From positions 806,001 to 870,000 of the forward strand of contig NZ_JAGPXN010000001.1 of assembly GCF_018070575.1 (NCBI RefSeq): a stretch of DNA of 64,000 bases. Reading direction: 5' to 3'. Made by a program: the position numbers and the translations under genes. Below, in pieces: positions 15,356 through 24,857 of this stretch (the stretch's first letter is position 1; each line of letters starts with the position of its first letter). Origin of the DNA: Micromonospora sp. C31 (lineage in GTDB: Bacteria; Actinomycetota; Actinomycetes; Mycobacteriales; Micromonosporaceae). Under the pieces are notes generated by a model. That model was given only the letters and a program-made list of their open reading frames with translations. It was not told the DNA's origin and searched no databases.

Positions 15356-17878
15356 ATGGACGTCGGCCCCCCGTTTCCCGCTGGTCAGCCCGTCCCACGC
15401 CCACCGGCCGCGCCGGGCCCGCCGAGCCCTTGGCCGGTGGTCGCGGCGGCGGTCGCCGGCTGCTGGACGGTCGGGCTCGTCGTCTTGGGCCAGAGCGGCG
15501 GGTGGCTGGCCGACCAGATCGTGCTGGCCTCCGGGCTGGACCGCGTGGTCTGGCTCTGGCCGGCGACGGTGTTGATCACCGTGCTCCTCGTCGGCGCCCC
15601 CGCGCTGGCGCTCGCCCTGCTGCCCCGCTCGCAGGCGGTCCGCGCCGCCGGCCGGGTCTGGCTGGCGGCGGCGCTCGTGCTCGGCGCGCTGGGGCCGCTC
15701 CGGGCGATCCCGCCGGTGCACCACGAGGCGTACCTCGCCGCGCTGGCCACCACGGCCGCGCTGGCCGCCCTCGCCCTGCGGACGCTGGGCCGCCGCGCGG
15801 CCGCCGCGACGCCCCGGGTGTCCGCGCCACCCGCCACGCTGCTCGGGGTGGCCGGCGGGCTGACGCTGCTGCTGCCCTGGGTCTGGCTGGGGGCGCTCGG
15901 CGGGCTGCTGGAGACGGTGCTGGCCGGGGTCGCCGCCGCCGCGTTGGGCGTGCTGGCCGGGGCGCTGCTGGACGCCGCCTTCTGGTCCCGCTTCACCGTC
16001 GGGGAGCCGCCCCGGCCGGCGCGGTCGGTGCTGGTCGGCGGGCTGGTCGCCGGGGTCGCGCTGCTGCTGCTCGCCGCCGGGGTCGGGCAGTCCGGGGCCC
16101 AACTGCCCCTGCTGCTGACGCTGCCGCCGGCCGGCTTCGCACTGGCCGCCCTGCACGTGGCGGCCCGGCCGGCCGAGGCCGCCACCCGCTACCACCGGCC
16201 CGCCGACCCGGCCGGACCGGCCGGTCCGGCCGACACCGCCGGTCCGGCCGGTCCGGCGCCGGGCGCCGCTGCCCGCGGGCCGGTCGGCCGGGGCCCGCTC
16301 GCGGTGCGGCCCGCGGTCCGTTGGCTGGTCGGGCTCGGCGTCCTCGGCCCGCTGGCCCTCACCGACCCCGAGGAGATCACCCTCCTCCTGGCCGGCACCC
16401 GCGACGTGCCGTTCTGGGTGGCCGCCGCCGGCGGCGCCGGGCTCGCCGCCGCGGCCGTCCTCGCCGTCGCGTACGGCGTGCTGCTGACCCGGGCCCGGCG
16501 GCCGAGCCGGCGGGTCGCCGGGGTGACCGCCGGCGTGCTGCTGGTCGCGGTGGGCGTGGTGGCCGTCGGCGTGGGCCAGCCCGGCCTGCACGGCGAGCGG
16601 CTGTTCGTGGTGCTCCGCGAGCAGGCCGATCTCGGTGACGTCCCGGCGACGACCGGCCGGGCCGGCCGGGACGCCCGGGTCGGCGAGGTCCACCGGCGGC
16701 TCGTCACGACCGCCGAGCGGACCCAGGCCGACCTGCGCCGGGACCTGCGCCGGCTGCGGCTGGAGCACACCCCCTACTACCTGGTGAACGCGGTCGAGGT
16801 GGACGGCGGACCGGCGGTGCGGGCCTGGCTGTCGCGCCGGCCGGAGGTGGCCCGGGTGCTGGTCGGCCAGCGGGTGCGACCGCTGCCCGCGCCGGCCGGG
16901 CGCAGTCGCGGCAGCGCGCCCGCGCCCGCCGGAGCGGAGTGGCACGTCCGGATGATCGGCGCGGACCGGGTCTGGTCCCAACTCGGGGTGGACGGCTCGG
17001 GGATCGTGGTGGGCAGCTCCGACTCGGGCGTGGACGACGGGCACCCCGCGCTGGCGGGCGGCTTCCGGGGCGGCGACGACTCCTGGCACGACCCGTGGAA
17101 CGGCACCCGGGCGCCGACCGACAAGGGCGGGCACGGCACCCACACGGCGGGCAGCGCGGTGGGCCGCGACGGCATCGGAGTGGCCCCGGGCGCCCGGTGG
17201 GTCGGCTGCGTCAACCTGGACCGCAACCTCGGCAACCCCGCGTACTACCTGGACTGCCTCCAGTTCATGCTGGCGCCCTTCCCGCCGGGCGGGGACCCCT
17301 TCACCGACGGGCGCCCCGGGCGGGCCCCGGACATCCTCACCAACTCGTGGGGCTGCCCGTCGATCGAGGGCTGCGACCCGGGCGCGCTCCGACCGGCCAC
17401 CGCCGCCCTGGACGCCGCCGGCATCCTGGTGGTGGCCGCGGCCGGCAACACCGGGCCCTACTGCGGCTCGATCGACGACCCGCCCGCCCCGTACGCGGAC
17501 GTGCTGACCGTCGGCGCGGTGGACCGGCAGCGCAGGGTGACCCTCTTCTCGTCGCGGGGCCCGGTGCCGGGGGCGGCCAAGCCGGACCTGGTCGCGCCGG
17601 GCGACGAGGTGCTCTCGGCGATGCCGGGCGGCGGGTACGCCACCCTGAGCGGCACCTCGATGGCGACGCCTCAGGTGGCCGGCGTGGTGGCGCTGATGTG
17701 GTCGGCCAACCCGGCGCTGGTCGGCGACCTGCCCCGTACCCGGCAGATCCTGCGGGACACCGCGACCCCGGCCGTGGCCACGTACGCGTCCCGGACCCAG
17801 ACCTGCGGGGGCGACCGGAACATCACCGGCGCCGGCCTGGTCGACGCGTACGCCGCCGTTCGCACGGCACGGGGGTGA
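15356..17878 (+). CDS. membrane-anchored S8 (subtilisin-like) serine protease
   Basis: 840 residues. Residues 25-430 contain about ten hydrophobic helices with a Pro/Ala-rich cytosolic loop. A short segment resembling a subtilase propeptide (YYLVNAVEVDGGPAVRAWLSRRPEVARVLVG) leads into an S8 catalytic domain. The triad is visible: Asp556 in SSDSGVDDGH, His593 in GGHGTHTAG, Ser768 in LSGTSMATPQVAGVVALMW, with oxyanion Asn698 in AAAGNTGPYC. Topology suggests an extracellular protease tethered to a polytopic domain. TACTGT ends 6 nt before the ATG, indicating a leaderless mRNA. It is divergent from glpD. Confidence 0.88.
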   Translation: MDVGPPFPAGQPVPRPPAAPGPPSPWPVVAAAVAGCWTVGLVVLGQSGGWLADQIVLASGLDRVVWLWPATVLITVLLVGAPALALALLPRSQAVRAAGRVWLAAALVLGALGPLRAIPPVHHEAYLAALATTAALAALALRTLGRRAAAATPRVSAPPATLLGVAGGLTLLLPWVWLGALGGLLETVLAGVAAAALGVLAGALLDAAFWSRFTVGEPPRPARSVLVGGLVAGVALLLLAAGVGQSGAQLPLLLTLPPAGFALAALHVAARPAEAATRYHRPADPAGPAGPADTAGPAGPAPGAAARGPVGRGPLAVRPAVRWLVGLGVLGPLALTDPEEITLLLAGTRDVPFWVAAAGGAGLAAAAVLAVAYGVLLTRARRPSRRVAGVTAGVLLVAVGVVAVGVGQPGLHGERLFVVLREQADLGDVPATTGRAGRDARVGEVHRRLVTTAERTQADLRRDLRRLRLEHTPYYLVNAVEVDGGPAVRAWLSRRPEVARVLVGQRVRPLPAPAGRSRGSAPAPAGAEWHVRMIGADRVWSQLGVDGSGIVVGSSDSGVDDGHPALAGGFRGGDDSWHDPWNGTRAPTDKGGHGTHTAGSAVGRDGIGVAPGARWVGCVNLDRNLGNPAYYLDCLQFMLAPFPPGGDPFTDGRPGRAPDILTNSWGCPSIEGCDPGALRPATAALDAAGILVVAAAGNTGPYCGSIDDPPAPYADVLTVGAVDRQRRVTLFSSRGPVPGAAKPDLVAPGDEVLSAMPGGGYATLSGTSMATPQVAGVVALMWSANPALVGDLPRTRQILRDTATPAVATYASRTQTCGGDRNITGAGLVDAYAAVRTARG

Positions 17879-17894
17879 GGCGCGGAGCGCCGGT

Positions 17895-18482
17895 TCACCG
17901 CAGCCGGTCGAGGAACTCCCGCGAGCGCCGCAGCACCAGTGCCGTCGCCTCCGCGTCGTACGACGGCAGCGTGCTGTCGGTGAACAGGTGCCGGTCGCCG
18001 GGGTAGACGAACAGCTCGCCGAGGTCGCCGACGATGCCGACCAGCTCGCGGGCGGCTTCGATGTCGCCCTCCAGGGCGAAGAACGGGTCGGCGTCCATGC
18101 CGTGGATCTGCACCGGAACCCCGGCGGGCCAGGGGCCGACGGCCCATTCGCCGGTGACGGGCAGGCAGGATTCGTAGAGCAGCGCGCCGCGGGTGCCCGG
18201 CCGAGTCTGGGCGAGCCGCTGGGCGGTGGCGGCGCCCCAGGAGAAGCCCGCGTACACCAGACCGTCGGGCAGCTCGGCCACGGCCCGGTCGGCGCGCTCG
18301 CGGAGCACCTCCCTCCCGATGCGTTTCGTGAGCGCGAAGCCCTCTTCGAGGGTCGCCGGGCGTTCACCGTCGAACAGGTCGGGGGTGTGCACGGTGTGCC
18401 CGCCCGACCGCAGCTGTTCGGCGAACCCGCGCAGCCCGTCGGTGACCCCGCGCAGATGGTGGAACAGGACCACGTCGGCCAT
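17895..18482 (-). CDS. dienelactone hydrolase family protein
   Basis: 195 residues, alpha/beta-hydrolase fold. The nucleophile elbow is YAGFSWGAATAQ (Gly-x-Ser-x-Gly, Ser), the acid is likely Asp in HGMDADPFF, and the His is in YPGDRHLFTD. The family hydrolyses lactones and small esters; the true substrate is unknown. An AGGAG site sits 8 nt before the ATG. It is divergent from an ArsR-type regulator 63 bp away, which probably controls it. Confidence 0.85.
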   Translation of the reverse strand: MADVVLFHHLRGVTDGLRGFAEQLRSGGHTVHTPDLFDGERPATLEEGFALTKRIGREVLRERADRAVAELPDGLVYAGFSWGAATAQRLAQTRPGTRGALLYESCLPVTGEWAVGPWPAGVPVQIHGMDADPFFALEGDIEAARELVGIVGDLGELFVYPGDRHLFTDSTLPSYDAEATALVLRRSREFLDRLR

Positions 18483-18545
18483 CTCTACACTCCTGTCTAC
18501 AGACGACAACGATCGAATGATCCATGATTCTAGAACGGTCGAGAA
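18483..18545. promoter_or_regulatory. divergent regulatory region between hydrolase and ArsR-type gene
   Basis: 63 bp, clearly more AT-rich than its surroundings. It holds the perfect palindrome TTCTAGAA (18528-18535) and an imperfect repeat GAAT-N8-ATTC (18515-18530). It is a likely operator site for the winged-helix regulator; promoters are not clear enough to place. Confidence 0.45.
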
Positions 18546-19199
18546 ATGTCGAGCAATCAGCGGATCCCGGACTACGACCTCGACGAGATGCTCGTGGTCA
18601 CCGCGCCCGCGCAGCTTCGCGCGCTGGCCGATCCCCTGCGCGCCACCCTCCTGGAACTGCTCCTGGAGCGGGCCGCCACGGTGACCGAGCTGGCCCGGGC
18701 GGTCGACCGGCCGAAGAGCAGCGTCGCCTACCACGTGACCGCGCTCGTCGATGCCGGCCTGCTCCGGGTGGTTCGGACCCGGCGGGTGCGGGCGATCGAC
18801 GAGCGGTACTACGGCCGGGTCGCCCGCACGCTCTACATCGGCGCGCTCACCCGCCCCGAGGACAGACAGGTCGCGACCGCCGTCAACGGGCTCGCCGAGG
18901 CCGTCGCCGAATCCGCCGCCGCCCACGCCGCCGACGACCTGCGCTGCACCCTCGTCCACGCCCGCATCCCGATCCAGGAGGTACGCGCATTCTGGGCCGA
19001 GGTGCAGGCGCTGACCCGCCGCTTCGCCCAGATCCCCCGCTCCGGCGACCAGGTGTACGGGTTCGTCGCCGGCCTCTACCCCACCGACGCGCCGACCCTT
19101 CCCGAGCCCGACCCGGCCCTTCCCGAGCCCGACCCGGAACCGAGGGCCGACCCGGAACCGACACCCGAGCCGGAACCGAGGTCCGAGCCGGCCGGCTGA
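18546..19199 (+). CDS. ArsR-type winged helix-turn-helix regulator
   Basis: 217 residues. Residues 20-85 form the DNA-binding domain: APAQLRALADPLRATLLELLLERAATVTELARAVDRPKSSVAYHVTALVDAGLL. There is no Cys-rich metal site, so it is not a classical metal sensor. A helical middle region follows, and the last 40 residues are a Pro/Glu/Asp repeat tail (PEPDPALPEPDPEPRADPEP). It probably represses the divergent dienelactone hydrolase. The ATG lacks a good ribosome site; a TAGAAC box lies 9 nt upstream. Confidence 0.8.
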   Translation: MSSNQRIPDYDLDEMLVVTAPAQLRALADPLRATLLELLLERAATVTELARAVDRPKSSVAYHVTALVDAGLLRVVRTRRVRAIDERYYGRVARTLYIGALTRPEDRQVATAVNGLAEAVAESAAAHAADDLRCTLVHARIPIQEVRAFWAEVQALTRRFAQIPRSGDQVYGFVAGLYPTDAPTLPEPDPALPEPDPEPRADPEPTPEPEPRSEPAG

Positions 19200-19302
19200 G
19201 GCGACCGGGCCGGTCGCGGCACGCCACGGCGACCGCCGGCCGGGCAACGCCGACAGGGGCTCTCCTCAACAGGAGCGCTCCGGTGACCTAGGGTCGGCGT
19301 CC

Positions 19303-20232
19303 ATGGACCTGAAGATCGTCGAGCTGGGGCCCGACCGGCTGCCCGCCGTGGTGGAGCTCTGCGGGCGGGCACTGGACCTGCCGGAGGACGCGGCCGAGGC
19401 GCCGGCCGTCGTGGACACCCTCTGGGCCCGGGCAACCGCCCGCCGCCCGGTGTTCGTGTGGGGCGCGTACCGGGAGGGGCGCCTCGTCGGCGTGCTCGTC
19501 GGTTCCCTCGCCGCCGACGACGGCGACGCCCGTGGTCACGTCGACCTGGTCGCGGTGGCACCGCAGGAGCGGCGGAAGGGTGTCGGGAGGGCCCTGCTGG
19601 CGGTCGCCGAGGCGCGGCTCGCCGGGCTCGGCGCGGTGGAGATGCTGCTCGCCGGCAATCCGCCGTACCACGCCTGGCCCGGCATCGACGTGCGCTACAC
19701 CCCGGCGGTCTGCGCCGCGCTGGCGCTCGGCTACCGGCAGGACCGGACGGCGTGGAACATGACCGCCGACCTGTCGTACGACGACTCGCCCGCGCTGCGC
19801 CCGACGGCACCCGCGGAGGAGCGGCTGGCCGGGCAGGGGGTGACGGTCCGCCGGGCCGGGGCGGGCGACCTGCCGGCACTGACGGAGTTCGCGCGCGCCA
19901 CCTTCGGTGGGGCCTGGGACGCCGAACTGGCCGGCTCGGTGGGCCGGGAGGGTGCGGGCTGCCACCTGGCCGAACGCGACGGCGAGGTGCTCGGTTTCGC
20001 CGCGTACGGGTCGTCGCGGCCGAGCTGGTTCGGCCCGATGGGTACCGCCCCGGCGGCGGCGGGCTCGGGGATCGGCGGGGTGCTGCTGCGCCGGTGCCTG
20101 CGCGACCAGCGGGCGGCGGGCGTGTCGGCGGCGCAGATCGGGTGGGTGGGGCCGGTGCCCTTCTACTCGGGCAGCGCGGGTGCCCGGATCGAGCGCGTCT
20201 TCTTCCTGTACCGCAGGTCGCTCGGGGACTGA
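19303..20232 (+). CDS. tandem GNAT-family N-acetyltransferase
   Basis: 309 residues with two GNAT folds. The first carries the acetyl-CoA loop VAPQERRKGVGRALL (about residues 83-97); the second ends with AGSGIGGVLLRRCLRDQ, a degraded pyrophosphate loop. This layout resembles mycothiol synthase and other duplicated acetyltransferases, but no specific substrate is indicated. A TAGGGT box (19289-19294) ends 8 nt before the ATG, with no ribosome site. Confidence 0.82.
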   Translation: MDLKIVELGPDRLPAVVELCGRALDLPEDAAEAPAVVDTLWARATARRPVFVWGAYREGRLVGVLVGSLAADDGDARGHVDLVAVAPQERRKGVGRALLAVAEARLAGLGAVEMLLAGNPPYHAWPGIDVRYTPAVCAALALGYRQDRTAWNMTADLSYDDSPALRPTAPAEERLAGQGVTVRRAGAGDLPALTEFARATFGGAWDAELAGSVGREGAGCHLAERDGEVLGFAAYGSSRPSWFGPMGTAPAAAGSGIGGVLLRRCLRDQRAAGVSAAQIGWVGPVPFYSGSAGARIERVFFLYRRSLGD

Positions 20233-20297
20233 CGACGGGACGATCGGAACATGGAACCTCATAACGCCATTCGTCCGCATTGGTGATCGTCGCGCCC

Positions 20298-20312
20298 TAC
20301 CGTTTCCGGTAG
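20298..20312 (+). promoter_or_regulatory. hairpin adjoining ribosome site of the small acidic protein gene
   Basis: The inverted repeat CTACCG-TTTC-CGGTAG (20297-20312) directly abuts AGAGGAGG, the ribosome site for the next gene. If it is transcribed it could modulate initiation; it could equally be an operator. Confidence 0.35.
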
Positions 20313-20323
20313 AGGAGGCAACC

Positions 20324-20521
20324 ATGACCACGGACGACGAACGCCCCGGCCCGTTGCCGTTCGACCGGCTCGACTACGGCGACGCCGAGCAGCAGGCGGA
20401 GATGGCCGGTGTCGACGAGCCGGCCGACGAGCCGGTGACGCTGGTCGACGAGCCGGTGCAGATCCCGCAGCCGTACGACCGGACGCAGAAGAGACGCAAC
20501 CAGCGACCGCTGCCCACGTGA
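20324..20521 (+). CDS. small acidic hypothetical protein
   Basis: 65 residues, rich in Asp, Glu and Pro, with no membrane segment. It contains a repeated DEPADEPVTLVDEPVQIPQPYDR stretch and a basic end (TQKRRNQRPLP). A strong AGGAGG precedes the ATG by 6 nt, and a perfect terminator follows the stop, supporting a real gene. I do not recognise a family. Confidence 0.6.
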   Translation: MTTDDERPGPLPFDRLDYGDAEQQAEMAGVDEPADEPVTLVDEPVQIPQPYDRTQKRRNQRPLPT

Positions 20522-20524
20522 CAG

Positions 20525-20562
20525 CGGAAGGGGCGGGCCGCTGACGCGGCCCGCCCCTTCCG
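20525..20562. terminator. strong bidirectional terminator
   Basis: Perfect 17-bp stem (20525-20541 with 20546-20562; core GGAAGGGGCGGGCC) and the loop TGAC. It lies 3 nt after the small protein stop and 15 nt from the groEL stop, so it serves both convergent genes. Confidence 0.85.
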
Positions 20563-20577
20563 GCGTTGGAGCTGGAC

Positions 20578-22368
<1,791 letters not shown>

Positions 22369-22397
22369 CTACGACCGTGGCCCTACCGCCCCGACCA

Positions 22398-22424
22398 TTG
22401 GCACTCGCGGTATGCGAGTGCCAA
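22398..22424 (-). promoter_or_regulatory. CIRCE operator 1 (HrcA site) of groEL
   Basis: TTGGCACTC-N9-GAGTGCCAA, a perfect inverted repeat with the canonical 9-nt spacer. On the minus strand it lies just downstream of the predicted -10 box. Confidence 0.92.
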
Positions 22425-22429
22425 TGACT

Positions 22430-22459
22430 TGTTTAGCACTCTCCCCTGCCGAGTGCAAG
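22430..22459 (-). promoter_or_regulatory. groEL promoter overlapping CIRCE operator 2
   Basis: The minus-strand promoter reads TTGCAC (22453-22458), 17 bp, TAAACA (22430-22435). TTAGCACTC-N9-GAGTGCAAG (22433-22459) covers it and matches the CIRCE consensus at all but the last positions of one arm. Its outer edge is 14 bp from the end of the preceding gene. Confidence 0.8.
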
Positions 22460-22473
22460 CACGACCGCCCCGG

Positions 22474-23694
22474 TCAGCCGAGTTCACCGGCCAGTCGCGC
22501 GCTGTCCACCGGCCCCTCGTGGGCGCGCTGCTCGGCGTAGGTCACGACCAGGCCGACCAGTTGGGCGAGGTGGGTCGGCAGGGCCAGCACCGCGCCCACC
22601 AGCGCCACCACGATGACGCCGACGGCCGTGCCGGGCGACTCCATCGGGGTGGCGCCGAACGGCAGCGCGCCGACGCCCTCCACCATGGCGGCGGCCCCGC
22701 CGCCGATGATCACCGCCGCCGCCACCAGCGCCACCCGGCCGAGCAGCAGACCGAGCCGGTCGTGGAACATCCGGAAGGAACGGCCGATCGGGGCCTGCCG
22801 CTCGAACAGGTAGACCGGGCCGGCCATGCTCAGCGCGAACGCGAAGTAGATGCCGGGGATGACGCAGAGACAGAGGCCGAGCCCGATGATCACGCTCGTC
22901 AACAGGGTCCAGCCCCAGAGGCCGAGGGCCCGACGCGCCCCGTAGGACAGGGCCGCGCCCATGCTCACCGCCTCGCCGGCCGCCTGCCGGGTCACCACCC
23001 AGGTGCCGGCCGCCCAGCCCAGGCTCTGCACCAGACCGAAGACGAGGGCGCTGCCGAGCACCACGGCCAGCATGACGCCCATGTCGGTCACGAACGTGTC
23101 GGGCAGCGCGGCCGGATCGTCGGCCATCGACTGCTCCCACTTCGCGGTCGGGTCGAGGAACAGTGTGAGCACCGACACCACGAGGGCCGGCAGCACCTGG
23201 GTGAGCAGCAGGATCGGCAGCAGCAGCCGCCAGCCCCGGCGCACCGCGCCGACGCACCGGCCGAACCAGCCGTTGACGCCTGCGCCGGGCGGGGTGACGA
23301 GCAGGTCGGACGGATCGAGGCCGTGCCCCGGCGGGTACCAGCCGTGGGCCGGCTGCCCGGGGTAGGCGACCGGGGCGCCCGGATACCACGGCTGCCCGCC
23401 GTACGGACCGGAGCCGACCGGGTACCCGCCGGTGGGCGGGAAGACCCAGCCCTGCGGCGGCGGGCCTGCGGGTGCCCCACCACCCGGGGGCACGGGACCG
23501 CCCGGGGGCGGGACGGCCGGCACCGCGGCACCCGGCGCGGCCGGGCCGGCGTTCCCGGCGGCGGGATCGGCCGGGGTCCCGGCGGCCGGGGGCGTGACGA
23601 CGCCGGGCTCCGGTGCGGCCGGACCGCCGGGTGGCGGCGCGGCGGGGTCAGGATCTCCCGGGGGTGGCGCGGCCTGGGGCGGCTGGTCGGACAT
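22474..23694 (-). CDS. integral membrane protein with Pro/Gly-rich N-terminus
   Basis: 406 residues. The first 130 are disordered and rich in Pro, Gly and Ala, with aromatic spacers ([25 protein letters not shown]). About six membrane helices follow ([90 protein letters not shown]). The layout resembles the YciC/DUF7847 and glycerophosphodiesterase-membrane-domain groups, with no catalytic residues evident. The function is unknown. It lies between the cold-shock gene and groEL on the same strand. Confidence 0.75.
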   Translation of the reverse strand: MSDQPPQAAPPPGDPDPAAPPPGGPAAPEPGVVTPPAAGTPADPAAGNAGPAAPGAAVPAVPPPGGPVPPGGGAPAGPPPQGWVFPPTGGYPVGSGPYGGQPWYPGAPVAYPGQPAHGWYPPGHGLDPSDLLVTPPGAGVNGWFGRCVGAVRRGWRLLLPILLLTQVLPALVVSVLTLFLDPTAKWEQSMADDPAALPDTFVTDMGVMLAVVLGSALVFGLVQSLGWAAGTWVVTRQAAGEAVSMGAALSYGARRALGLWGWTLLTSVIIGLGLCLCVIPGIYFAFALSMAGPVYLFERQAPIGRSFRMFHDRLGLLLGRVALVAAAVIIGGGAAAMVEGVGALPFGATPMESPGTAVGVIVVALVGAVLALPTHLAQLVGLVVTYAEQRAHEGPVDSARLAGELG

Positions 23695-23859
23695 GAACCC
23701 TCCTCAGCGGTGGCTGGAACGGCTCACGATCCTTCCCTGCCGGCGCAACCGCGCCGAAGCCCGCCCCCGCGGCGGCGACTGCTTACGACCGCGGAATCAC
23801 CCGGTCGGCATCCCGACGCCGACGTCGAGCTCGGACCGGGGCGGGAGCGGGGGGCCCGG

Positions 23860-24063
23860 TCAGGCGACGACGCGCACGCGCTCGGCCTGCGGGCCCTTCT
23901 GGCCCTGGGCGATCTCGAACTCGACCCGCTGGCCGTCGTCCAGCGCCTTGTAGCCGTCCATCTCGATCGCCGAGAAGTGGACGAAGACGTCCTGCCCGCC
24001 GTCGACGGCGATGAAGCCGTAGCCCTTTTCGGAGTTGAACCACTTCACGGTGCCCTGTGCCAC
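23860..24063 (-). CDS. cold-shock domain protein
   Basis: 67 residues, complete OB-fold cold-shock domain. The RNP1 motif is KGYGFIAV and RNP2 is VFVHFSAI. It starts [16 protein letters not shown] and ends RVRVVA. It binds single-stranded RNA/DNA as an RNA chaperone. The GTG start has GAGGAAG about 8 nt upstream. Roughly 200 nt separate it from the divergent GNAT gene, room for a long regulated leader as in other csp genes. Confidence 0.95.
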   Translation of the reverse strand: MAQGTVKWFNSEKGYGFIAVDGGQDVFVHFSAIEMDGYKALDDGQRVEFEIAQGQKGPQAERVRVVA

Positions 24064-24177
24064 GGTGCACTTCCTCACTCTGCGCGGCTTTCCACGACCC
24101 GGAGGCCGGGCGGGCCGGCACCGGAGGGCCACCGGCTCGGCGATCGACGAGGACCGCTGAAACGGTGACCGAAATCG

Positions 24178-24195
24178 CACGCTACACGAAGCGTG
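24178..24195. promoter_or_regulatory. inverted repeat in csp/GNAT divergent region
   Basis: CACGCT-ACACGA-AGCGTG, a perfect 6-bp repeat with a 6-nt spacer, in an AT-richer part of the intergenic region. It is a candidate operator with no identified regulator. Confidence 0.3.
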
Positions 24196-24269
24196 ACGAC
24201 GGCGCACGACCACAAATCGGGCAAACTTCGACCGCAGTCCATCGGCAATCATCGTTGTGGTAGGTATGC

Positions 24270-24806
24270 GTGATGACGAGCACGCCCAACGGGTCGGGGT
24301 CGGCACGGCGGGCGGAGATCCGACGGGTCCGGCCGCGCGACGCGGCCCGGATGCGGGCCCTGCGCCTGGAGATGCTCGCCGACGCCCCGCTGGCCTTCCT
24401 GGAGACCCTCGCCGACGCGGCGGCCCGCCCGCACGCCGACTACGCGGCCCGGATCGCGTCCGTCTCCACCGGGGCCGGCACCGCACAGTTCGTCGCGGAC
24501 CCGGGCGGCCGGCTCGTCGGGCACGCCGGCGGCACGGCGGCTCCCGGGGAGCCGGGGCTGACCGTGGTGTACGCCGTCTACGTCACCCCGCCCTGGCGGG
24601 GCACCGGCCTCCTCGGCGCCCTCGTCGACGCCGTCGCGGCCTGGTCCCGGGCCTGCGGACGCCCCGAACTGATGCTGGAGGTCGTGGTGGGCAACGACCG
24701 GGCCTACCGCGCGTACCGGCGGCTGGGCTTCGTCGACACCGGCGTACGCGTCCCGCACCCCACCGTGCCGGCGCTCACCGAACTCCAGATGCGCCGACCG
24801 GCCTGA
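24270..24806 (+). CDS. GNAT-family N-acetyltransferase
   Basis: 178 residues, one GNAT domain. The acetyl-CoA loop region is [21 protein letters not shown] and the closing strands are [24 protein letters not shown]. The beginning [22 protein letters not shown] is typical. The substrate is unknown. GTG at 24270 and ATG at 24273 are equally possible starts; no ribosome site is visible. Confidence 0.85.
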   Translation: MMTSTPNGSGSARRAEIRRVRPRDAARMRALRLEMLADAPLAFLETLADAAARPHADYAARIASVSTGAGTAQFVADPGGRLVGHAGGTAAPGEPGLTVVYAVYVTPPWRGTGLLGALVDAVAAWSRACGRPELMLEVVVGNDRAYRAYRRLGFVDTGVRVPHPTVPALTELQMRRPA

Positions 24807-24814
24807 CGCGACCG

Positions 24815-24845
24815 CCCGGATCGGCCCGTGCGGAGCCGACCCGGG
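24815..24845. terminator. hairpin between convergent GNAT and paaN
   Basis: CCCGGATCGGC (24815-24825) pairs with GCCGACCCGGG (24835-24845) at 10 of 11 positions around a 9-nt loop. Confidence 0.55.
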
Positions 24846-24857
24846 CAGCCGGACGGC

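Noticed and set aside
13460..18367. A single open frame of over 1600 codons on the minus strand
   Set aside because: Only 13460-15292 is a real gene (glpD). The rest is antisense to the subtilase gene and has the composition of a shadow frame in very high-GC DNA.
18546..19199. A toxin-antitoxin pair with the divergent hydrolase
   Set aside because: The hydrolase has a full catalytic triad and normal length. A regulator divergent from an enzyme gene is the simpler reading.
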